Source: Cryobacterium sp. N22 (GTDB lineage: Bacteria; Actinomycetota; Actinomycetes; Actinomycetales; Microbacteriaceae). Taken from it: 51,972 bases of DNA. This document shows positions 45,695 to 51,972 of this stretch, piece by piece (the first letter of the stretch is position 1; each line of letters opens with the position of its first letter). A program made the translations under genes and the position numbers. The stretch covers positions 1 through 51,972 of the forward strand of contig NZ_PJJP01000015.1 in NCBI RefSeq assembly GCF_002929555.1, given 5' to 3'. The notes below the pieces were generated by a model. It made no database searches, was not told the DNA's origin, and was given only the letters and a program-made list of their open reading frames with translations.

Positions 45695-46804
45695 TTGGCT
45701 GACCATTACGAAGCACTCGGCGTCGCCCGCGACGCCAGCACCGACGAAATCAAGAAGGCGTACCGCAAGCTCGCCCGCCAGCTGCACCCCGACGTGAACC
45801 CCGGGGCCGAGGCGTCGGAACGGTTCAAGACCGTCACCCACGCGTACGACGTGCTCAGCGACCCCAAGCAGCGCCAGAACTACGACCGCGGCGGCGACGG
45901 CCGCTCCAGCCAGGGCGGCGGCTTCGACGCCGGCAACTTCGGCGACATCTTCGAGACCTTCTTCGGCGGTGGCGGAGGCGGTAGCCGTGGGCCCCGATCC
46001 CGGCGCGAGCGCGGCCAGGATGCCCTCATCCGCGTCGAACTCGACCTGGACGAGGTCATTTTCGGCACCCACCGCGACATCGAGGTGGACACGGCGATCG
46101 TCTGCGCCACCTGTTCGGGCACCTGCTGCCAGCCCGGCACCTCGCCGGTCACCTGCGACATCTGCCACGGCACCGGCAGCATCCAGCGTGCCGTGCGTTC
46201 GCTGCTCGGCAACGTGATGACCTCCAGCCCCTGCGGCTCCTGCCGCGGCTACGGCACCATCATCGCCACCCCGTGTGTCACCTGCCAGGGCCAGGGCCGC
46301 GTGCGCGCCCGCCGCACCGTGCCGGTCGACATCCCCGCCGGCGTCGACACGGGCCTGCGCCTGCAGATGCCCGGCAGCGGCGAGGCCGGCCCGGCCGGCG
46401 GCCCGAACGGCGACCTGTACCTGGAGATGAAGGTGCGCCACCACGACGTCTTCAGCCGCGACGGCGACGACCTGCTCTGCACCCTCGAGGTGCCGATGAC
46501 CGACGCGATCCTCGGCGCGACCGCCACGGTCAAGGCCCTCGACGGTGACATCGAGGTGGAACTGCGCCCCGGTGTGCAGGCCGGTGAGATCCTCACGGTC
46601 AAGGACCGTGGTGTCACGAGGCTCCGCGGCAACGGCCGCGGCGACCTCCGGGTCGGCGTGCAGGTGCTGACCCCCACCAAGCTCGACCACAAGGAGCGGG
46701 AACTGATCGAGGCCTTCGCCGCCAGGCACAAGGTCCCGGCGCCCGCCCTCAGCCAGTTCCAGCAGGGCCTCTTCGCGAAGCTCCGCGACAGGTTCCTCGG
46801 CTAG
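45695..46804 (+). CDS. dnaJ: Molecular chaperone DnaJ
   Basis: DnaJ stimulates DnaK and binds unfolded proteins. The 369-residue protein has a J domain with HPD at 31–33, a Gly-rich linker (about 68–90), a zinc region with CX2CXG repeats ([33 protein letters not shown]), and C-terminal substrate-binding domains. The first repeat has an extra Cys, a feature of the actinobacterial DnaJ2 type. The start is TTG at 45695 with AAGGAG eight bases upstream. No dnaK or grpE is in the window. Confidence 0.95.
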   Translation: MADHYEALGVARDASTDEIKKAYRKLARQLHPDVNPGAEASERFKTVTHAYDVLSDPKQRQNYDRGGDGRSSQGGGFDAGNFGDIFETFFGGGGGGSRGPRSRRERGQDALIRVELDLDEVIFGTHRDIEVDTAIVCATCSGTCCQPGTSPVTCDICHGTGSIQRAVRSLLGNVMTSSPCGSCRGYGTIIATPCVTCQGQGRVRARRTVPVDIPAGVDTGLRLQMPGSGEAGPAGGPNGDLYLEMKVRHHDVFSRDGDDLLCTLEVPMTDAILGATATVKALDGDIEVELRPGVQAGEILTVKDRGVTRLRGNGRGDLRVGVQVLTPTKLDHKERELIEAFAARHKVPAPALSQFQQGLFAKLRDRFLG

Positions 46805-46815
46805 GAGCCCGTTCG

Positions 46816-47577
46816 ATGGCGCATTTCTTCCTGTCAGAGACCCTCGGCACCTCCGCCGCCGGAACGCCCGCCGCTGACCCCGTCGTCGGGGCCACGGTGA
46901 GCGTCACCGGCGCGGAGGCCAAGCACGCCGTCACCGTGAGCCGGGTGCGCCCCGGCGAGACCCTGCTGCTGGGCAACGGCGCCGGACTGATGCTCGGCGT
47001 CACGGTGCTGTCGGCCGAGCCGGCCGAACTCACGGCCAGGGTGGACAGCGTGACCCGGACGCCGCCGGCCGTGCCGCGCATTCTGCTCGTGCAGGCCCTG
47101 GCCAAGGGTGACCGTGACGAACTCGCGGTGCAGGCCGCCACCGAACTCGGTGTCGACGGGGTCATCCCGTGGGCCGCCGCCCGGTCGGTGGCCCGCTGGG
47201 AGGGCGTCAAGATCGCCAAGGGGCAGGCACGCTGGTCCGCCATCGTGCGGGAGGCCAGCAAGCAGTCCATCCGGCCGTGGCTGCCGGAGGTGCTTCCGTT
47301 GACCAGCACCAAGCAGCTGGCCCTGCTCGCCGCGACCAGCCGGATGCTGTTGCTCGAGCCGACCGCCGAGCTCAGGCTGACCGCGATCGCGGTGCCCACC
47401 GACGACCGGGACATCGTGCTGGTCGTGGGGCCTGAGGGTGGCATCGCCCCGAGCGAACTGGACATCCTGGAGCAGGCCGGCGCCAGCCGGGTGCGTCTGG
47501 GCGATACCGTGCTGCGCACCTCGACGGCCGGCCCCGCCGCGGTCGCCATCCTGAACGCAACCCTCGGTCGCTGGTAG
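46816..47577 (+). CDS. rsmE: 16S rRNA (uracil-1498-N3)-methyltransferase
   Basis: RsmE methylates U1498 of 16S rRNA. The 253-residue SPOUT protein shows HAVTVSRVRPGE near the N-terminus, KGDRDELAVQAATELGVDG, SKQSIRPWLP, and the knot region VLVVGPEGGIAPSEL near 199. It lies eleven bases after dnaJ. This order in the dnaJ operon is conserved in many bacteria. Confidence 0.94.
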   Translation: MAHFFLSETLGTSAAGTPAADPVVGATVSVTGAEAKHAVTVSRVRPGETLLLGNGAGLMLGVTVLSAEPAELTARVDSVTRTPPAVPRILLVQALAKGDRDELAVQAATELGVDGVIPWAAARSVARWEGVKIAKGQARWSAIVREASKQSIRPWLPEVLPLTSTKQLALLAATSRMLLLEPTAELRLTAIAVPTDDRDIVLVVGPEGGIAPSELDILEQAGASRVRLGDTVLRTSTAGPAAVAILNATLGRW

Positions 47578-47584
47578 GAGCGCT

Positions 47585-47590
47585 TAAGAT
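47585..47590 (+). promoter_or_regulatory. -10 box of HIT gene (leaderless)
   Basis: TAAGAT ends six bases before the ATG at 47597. It gives an internal promoter inside the hrcA–era cluster. Confidence 0.45.
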
Positions 47591-47596
47591 AGAACC

Positions 47597-47959
47597 ATGG
47601 CTTCCTCCGGTGCAGAACCCACGATCTTCAGCCGCATTGCCGCGCGCGAAATTCCCGCGACCATCGTCGCGGAAACCGATGGCATCATCGCGTTCAATGA
47701 CATCGCCCCGCAGGCGCCCGTGCACGTCGTGGTGACCACCAAGTCGCAGCAGTACCGCAACGTGGGTGAACTGGCCGCGGGGGACCCGGTGCTCCTGGCC
47801 GAGCTGATCGCCGTGGCCGGCCGGGTGGCCGACGAGCACTGCGCCGGCGAGTACCGCCTGGTCTTCAACACCGGAGCCTCAGCCGGCCAAACCGTCTTCC
47901 ACGTGCACGCGCACGTCCTCGGCGGCGCTCTTGAGGAGGGCACGCTTGCTGCCCTCTGA
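47597..47959 (+). CDS. HIT family (histidine triad) protein
   Basis: The 120-residue protein is a HINT-type nucleotide-binding hydrolase. The histidine triad HVHAHVLGG is at about 101–109 (His-x-His-x-His) and EIPATIVAETDGIIAFNDIAPQAPVHV is the N-terminal strand pattern. HINT proteins cleave phosphoramidates of purine nucleotides. Its stop overlaps the phoH start region, so the two are probably co-translated. Confidence 0.94.
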   Translation: MASSGAEPTIFSRIAAREIPATIVAETDGIIAFNDIAPQAPVHVVVTTKSQQYRNVGELAAGDPVLLAELIAVAGRVADEHCAGEYRLVFNTGASAGQTVFHVHAHVLGGALEEGTLAAL

Positions 47960-49037
47960 CGCCGAAGCTCCCGACGGCGGCACGCTCGACGTGGTGCGCA
48001 AGCTCCTGGTGGACGGCGTCGCCATGGTGCGTCTGCTCGGTCCGCAGGACCGGTTCCTCAGCACCATCGAGAAGGAATACCCCAACGTCGTCGTGCACGT
48101 GCGCGGCAACGAGGTCACACTGACCGGTCCTGCCGTCTCCGTCGACGCTGTGGTCCGGCTGATCGAGGAGCTCCAGCTGCTGCTCCGCACCGGCGCCGAC
48201 CTCGGCGAGGCCGAGGTGAGCACGTCGGCCAGGATGCTCGGAGCCGACTCGAGCTCCAGCCCGTCCACGGTGCTCGGGCAGGCCATCCTCACCTCGCGCG
48301 GCCTCACGGTGCGGCCCAAGACCCTCGGACAGAGCGACTACGTCAACGCGATCGACGAGAACGCGATCGTGTTCGGCATCGGACCGGCCGGAACCGGCAA
48401 GACTTACCTCGCCATGGCCAAGGCCGTGCAGGCACTGCAGCGCAAGGAGGTCGACCGGATCATCCTCACCCGGCCGGCCGTCGAAGCGGGCGAACGGCTC
48501 GGCTTTTTGCCCGGCACCCTGACCGACAAGATCGACCCGTACCTGCGGCCGCTCTATGACGCCCTGTTCGAGATGATGGACCCCGAGCTGGTGCCCAAGC
48601 TCCTCGCGGCCGGCACCATCGAGGTGGCCCCGCTGGCCTACATGCGCGGCCGCACCCTCAACTCGGCGTTCATCGTGCTCGACGAGGCGCAGAACACCAC
48701 GCCGGAGCAGATGAAGATGTTCCTCACCCGCCTCGGCTTCGGCTCCCAGATGGTGGTCACCGGCGACATCACCCAGGTGGACCTGCCCGCCGGAGCCAGC
48801 GGCCTCCGCCTGGTCACCAAGGTTCTCGACGGCATCGACGACATCGCCTTCGTGCGCCTGACCAGCGCCGACGTTGTGCGCCACAGCCTCGTCGGCCGCA
48901 TCGTCGACGCCTACACCGAATACGACGCGCAGAAGCAGGCCCAACGCTACGAAAGCGAACAGGCCCGCGACTTCGCCTCCCGCGCTCCGCATCAGGGGAA
49001 CCCGCGCGATCGCACCCCGAAACGGAGATCCAGTTGA
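47946..49037 (+). CDS. PhoH family protein
   Basis: The 363-residue protein has a KH-like N-terminal region (about 40–85) and a PhoH ATPase core with Walker [10 protein letters not shown] near 141, and [16 protein letters not shown] as Walker B. PhoH-like ATPases are linked to RNA metabolism and often sit next to ybeY. The start is TTG at 47946 with GAGGAGGG five bases upstream, inside the HIT gene end; TTG at 47931 in frame would overlap that ribosome binding site. Its stop overlaps the ybeY start. Confidence 0.94.
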   Translation: MLPSDAEAPDGGTLDVVRKLLVDGVAMVRLLGPQDRFLSTIEKEYPNVVVHVRGNEVTLTGPAVSVDAVVRLIEELQLLLRTGADLGEAEVSTSARMLGADSSSSPSTVLGQAILTSRGLTVRPKTLGQSDYVNAIDENAIVFGIGPAGTGKTYLAMAKAVQALQRKEVDRIILTRPAVEAGERLGFLPGTLTDKIDPYLRPLYDALFEMMDPELVPKLLAAGTIEVAPLAYMRGRTLNSAFIVLDEAQNTTPEQMKMFLTRLGFGSQMVVTGDITQVDLPAGASGLRLVTKVLDGIDDIAFVRLTSADVVRHSLVGRIVDAYTEYDAQKQAQRYESEQARDFASRAPHQGNPRDRTPKRRSS

Positions 49038-49501
49038 GCATCGAAATCAACAATGAGTCGGCCATCCCGGTCGACGAGGCCACCATCCAGCGGCTCGCCG
49101 CCTTCGCGTTGGACACCATGCACGTGCATGCCGACGCCGAACTGGCCATCGTCCTCGTGGACGAGGGCGCCATGGAAGCGCTGCACGTGCAGTGGATGGA
49201 CGAACCCGGCCCCACCGACGTGCTCAGTTTCCCGATGGACGAGCTGCGCCCCGGCACCGAAGACGCCCAGACCCCGCCGGGGCTGCTCGGCGACATCGTG
49301 CTGTGCCCACAGGTGGCCCAGGGCCAGGCCGAAACCGCCGGCCACAGCACGCTCGACGAACTGCTCCTGCTCACCGCGCACGGCGTGCTGCACCTGCTCG
49401 GCTTCGACCACGCCGAGCCTGACGAAGAGAAGGAAATGTTCGGCATCCAGCGCGACATCCTGATCGGCTTCGCCATGCAGGAACGACGCCGGCCCCGATG
49501 A
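49034..49501 (+). CDS. ybeY: Endoribonuclease YbeY
   Basis: YbeY is a zinc-dependent RNase involved in 16S rRNA 3' maturation. The 155-residue protein has the signature [12 protein letters not shown] near 115–126 with three metal-binding His residues, preceded by the conserved segment [12 protein letters not shown]. The start is TTG at 49034, overlapping the phoH stop, with GGAGA five bases upstream. It overlaps the next gene by four bases (ATGA). Confidence 0.95.
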   Translation: MSIEINNESAIPVDEATIQRLAAFALDTMHVHADAELAIVLVDEGAMEALHVQWMDEPGPTDVLSFPMDELRPGTEDAQTPPGLLGDIVLCPQVAQGQAETAGHSTLDELLLLTAHGVLHLLGFDHAEPDEEKEMFGIQRDILIGFAMQERRRPR

Positions 49502-50826
49502 TCGTCGGGTGGTTCCTGACCGCCGCCATCCTGCTCGTCGCGTTCGGCGGGCTGATGGCCGCCGTCGATGCGGCGATCATGTCGCAATCCAGGGCGGATA
49601 TCGCCGAGCTCGCTGTGACGGCGCGATCCAAGCGGTCCCTGCGCGCGATCGCCGCCGACACCGGCGCGCACCTGAACGCCATCAACTTCGTGCGCATCAT
49701 CGCGGAGACGACGGCCGCGGTGCTGGTGACCCTGGTGTTCGCCACGACCATCGACGCGATCTGGCTGGCCCTGCTGTTGTCGGCCCTGCTGATGACGGCG
49801 GTGTCCTTCGTCCTCGTCGGGGCGAGCCCCCGCAGCGTCGGGCGGGCGCATCCGCAGAGCCTGCTCAGGCTCACGGCAGTCCTCGTGCACTTCCTCAGGG
49901 TGCTGCTCGGCCCGGTCGCCAACGCACTCGTCGCCCTCGGCAACCGGGTCACCCCCGGCCGCAGCCGGCTGGCCACGTTCACCTCCGAGGACCAGCTGCT
50001 GAGCATGGTCGACGAGGCCACCGAACTCGACGTGATCGAGGAAGACGACCGCGAACTGATCCACTCCATCTTCGAATTCAGTGAGACCGTCGTGCGCGAG
50101 GTCATGATCCCGCGCACCGACATGGTCACCATCGACGCCGACGCCAGCGTCGGCGCGGCGATGGGCCTGTTCCTCAGCAAGGGCTTCTCGCGGGTCCCCG
50201 TGGTCGACGGTGAGGTCGACGACGTGACCGGGATCCTGTATCTGCGAGACGTGGCCCGGCTGGTCTACGAACGCCCCCGCAACCTCGAGACGCTGCGGGT
50301 GGGCGAACTCGCCAAGACCGCCCAGTTCGTACCGGAGTCCAAGAAGGCCGACGCGCTGCTGCGCCAGATGCAACTGGAATCCAACCACCTGGCCATGGTC
50401 GTCGACGAGTACGGCGGCATCGCCGGCCTGGTCACCCTCGAGGACCTGATCGAGGAACTCGTCGGGGACATCTCCGACGAGTACGACCGGGACGTCGTCG
50501 AGATCGAGGACCTCGGTCACGGCCGCTTCCGGGTGAGCGCCCGCCTGCCCGTCGACGAACTCGGCGAACTTTTCGACCTCGATCTCGACGATGACGATGT
50601 CGACTCCGTTGGCGGACTGTTGGCCAAGGCACTGGGCAGGTTGCCGGTCGCCGGCTCCGAAGCCAGAACCAGCGGGTTGATCCTCACCGCGGAGCGAACC
50701 GAGGGTCGACGCAAACGAATCAGCACAGTGCTGGTTGAACCAGACAAGGCGTTGAGAGACGCACAGTCCGCATTCCTGGGAATGCCGGACACCGAAGGAG
50801 CACACGGCAATGACACAAGAACCTGA
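49498..50826 (+). CDS. Hemolysin family protein (CorC/CNNM-like, CBS domains)
   Basis: The 442-residue protein has a DUF21 (CNNM transmembrane) domain (about 1–145), two CBS domains ([21 protein letters not shown]; then [20 protein letters not shown]) and a C-terminal CorC/HlyC domain. Such proteins are often labelled hemolysin but are thought to act in divalent-cation transport or homeostasis. It overlaps ybeY by four bases and era by 17 bases, so the three are likely translationally coupled. Confidence 0.92.
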   Translation: MIVGWFLTAAILLVAFGGLMAAVDAAIMSQSRADIAELAVTARSKRSLRAIAADTGAHLNAINFVRIIAETTAAVLVTLVFATTIDAIWLALLLSALLMTAVSFVLVGASPRSVGRAHPQSLLRLTAVLVHFLRVLLGPVANALVALGNRVTPGRSRLATFTSEDQLLSMVDEATELDVIEEDDRELIHSIFEFSETVVREVMIPRTDMVTIDADASVGAAMGLFLSKGFSRVPVVDGEVDDVTGILYLRDVARLVYERPRNLETLRVGELAKTAQFVPESKKADALLRQMQLESNHLAMVVDEYGGIAGLVTLEDLIEELVGDISDEYDRDVVEIEDLGHGRFRVSARLPVDELGELFDLDLDDDDVDSVGGLLAKALGRLPVAGSEARTSGLILTAERTEGRRKRISTVLVEPDKALRDAQSAFLGMPDTEGAHGNDTRT

Positions 50827-51712
50827 TTACCGGGCGGGGTTTGTTTCCTTCGTCGGACGCCCCAACGTGGGCAAGTCCACCCTGACGAACGCCCTGGTGG
50901 GGGAGAAGGTCGCGATCACCTCGTCGAAGCCGCAGACCACCCGTCGCGCCATCCGGGGCATCGTGCACCAGAAGAACGGCCAGCTGATCCTGGTCGACAC
51001 CCCCGGAATCCACCGGCCCCGCACGCTGCTCGGCGAGCGGTTGAACAGTCTTGTGCAGTCCACGCTCAGCGGCGTCGACGTCGTCGGCCTGTGCATCCCG
51101 GCCAACGAACCGATCGGTCCCGGCGACAAGTTCATCAACGAACAGCTGGACAACTTCCCGCGCGCCAAGAAGGTGGCCATCGTCACCAAGATCGACATGT
51201 CCTCCAAGACCAGCGTCGCCAACCAGCTCCTCGCGGTCTCGCAGCTGCGCGACTGGGAGGCGATCGTGCCGATCTCGGCGACCAGCCGCATCCAGCTCGA
51301 TGTGCTCAGCAGCGAGCTGCTGCGCCTGCTGCCGCTCAGCGATTCGCCGCTGTACCCGGCGGACGCCGTCACCGACGAGAGCCTGGAATCGCGCATTTCG
51401 GAGTACATCCGTGAGGCCGCGCTCGAGGGTGTCACCGACGAGCTGCCGCACTCGATCGCCGTGACGATCGACGACATCATCGAGCGTGACGACCAGGAAC
51501 TCGTCGAAATCTACGCCAACCTCTTCGTGGAGCGGGACAGCCAGAAGGGCATCATCATCGGCAAGTCGGGCAGCCGGCTCAAGGACGTGGGCATGCGCGC
51601 CCGCAAGCAGATCGAACCCCTGGTCGGCAAGCGGGTGTTCCTCTCGCTGCGGGTGAAGGTGGCCAAGGAATGGCAGCGCGACCCGAAGCAGCTCGGTCGC
51701 CTCGGCTTCTAG
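50810..51712 (+). CDS. era: GTPase Era
   Basis: Era is a small GTPase with a KH domain that binds the 3' end of 16S rRNA during small-subunit assembly. The 300-residue protein has G1 GRPNVGKST (about 14–22), G3 DTPG, G4 TKID and a KH motif GIIIGKSGSRLKDVG near 245. GAAGGAG lies nine bases before the ATG at 50810, within the end of the upstream gene. It is the last identifiable gene of the cluster in the window. Confidence 0.96.
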   Translation: MTQEPDYRAGFVSFVGRPNVGKSTLTNALVGEKVAITSSKPQTTRRAIRGIVHQKNGQLILVDTPGIHRPRTLLGERLNSLVQSTLSGVDVVGLCIPANEPIGPGDKFINEQLDNFPRAKKVAIVTKIDMSSKTSVANQLLAVSQLRDWEAIVPISATSRIQLDVLSSELLRLLPLSDSPLYPADAVTDESLESRISEYIREAALEGVTDELPHSIAVTIDDIIERDDQELVEIYANLFVERDSQKGIIIGKSGSRLKDVGMRARKQIEPLVGKRVFLSLRVKVAKEWQRDPKQLGRLGF

Positions 51713-51719
51713 CCGAGCG

Positions 51720-51742
51720 GCCGGCGGGGGCAGGTCGCCGGC
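51720..51742 (+). terminator. Candidate era terminator
   Basis: GCCGGCG (51720–51726) and CGCCGGC (51736–51742) form a 7-bp stem around a 9-nt loop just after era. There is no T-run. Confidence 0.4.
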
Positions 51743-51761
51743 CCGGGGCGCCCATCCCGCT

Positions 51762-51972
51762 GGTCGACCGTGTCGAGACCCCGCTGAGCCTGTCGGAGTA
51801 GACCCCGCGAGCTGGTTTCAGGAACGCACCCAGCCCGTTGGTCGAGCTTGTCGAGACCCCGTGAGCCGTCCCCAGGAACGCACCCAACTCGTTGGTCGAG
51901 CTTGTCGAGACCCCGTGAGCCGTCCCCAGGAACGCACCGAACTCGTTGGTCGAGCTTGTCGAGACCCCGTGA
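51762..51972. repeat. 54-bp tandem repeat array (runs off window)
   Basis: The unit begins TTGGTCGAGCTTGTCGAGAC and recurs at 51838, 51892 and 51946, a period of 54 bp, with a degenerate copy from about 51762. Each unit contains GGTCGAGCTTGTCGAGACC, an imperfect palindrome common in intergenic regions of Microbacteriaceae. The array continues past the window edge, so its length is unknown. Confidence 0.85.

Noticed and set aside
51579..51887. Minus-strand frame over the era end and the repeat array
   Set aside because: Its sequence is the translated repeat plus the antisense of era; no real gene pattern.

Overview
The window is about 52 kb of high-GC actinobacterial chromosome. Gene order (leuS–comEA–comEC–holA–rpsT–lepA–hemW–hrcA–dnaJ–rsmE–HIT–phoH–ybeY–corC–era), GTG/TTG starts, TANNCT-like -10 boxes placed about 6 nt before start codons, and dispersed TCGAGCTTGTCGAGACCC-type repeats point to Microbacteriaceae, perhaps a Cryobacterium-like genus. 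That genus assignment is inference. I saw no rRNA, tRNA, CRISPR array, insertion sequence or prophage.

Left part (1–10.5 kb): a long imperfect hairpin, a small membrane protein, a PlsC-type acyltransferase, a flavin reductase divergent from hisD–nrdR–pyrD, an App1-type phosphatase-like protein, a TetR regulator, and a four-gene osmoprotectant ABC transporter closed by a strong terminator.

Envelope section (10.5–17.2 kb): a large secreted protein with a cysteine-rich N-terminal domain and many C-terminal repeats, then divergently a double-domain GT2 glycosyltransferase, a DUF2304 protein and a DUF2142 membrane protein. These look like cell-surface glycan or surface-protein functions.

Respiration section (17.2–24.5 kb): blaI plus a truncated BlaR1-like M56 protease, divergent from cydABDC (cytochrome bd oxidase and its ABC assembly factor). 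Two 17-bp dyads lie in the shared 92-bp promoter region and are the most interesting regulatory signal in the window.

Core section (24.5–51.7 kb): DedA, a small membrane protein, pabB and leuS; a Fic AMPylase-like gene that separates leuS from the comEA–comEC–holA DNA-uptake and replication genes; rpsT; a two-component system with a translationally coupled hydrolase; lepA–DUF1990–hemW; two tandem DUF4870 membrane proteins; and an hrcA–dnaJ–rsmE–HIT–phoH–ybeY–corC–era cluster under an imperfect CIRCE element. The window ends in a 54-bp tandem repeat array that runs off the edge.
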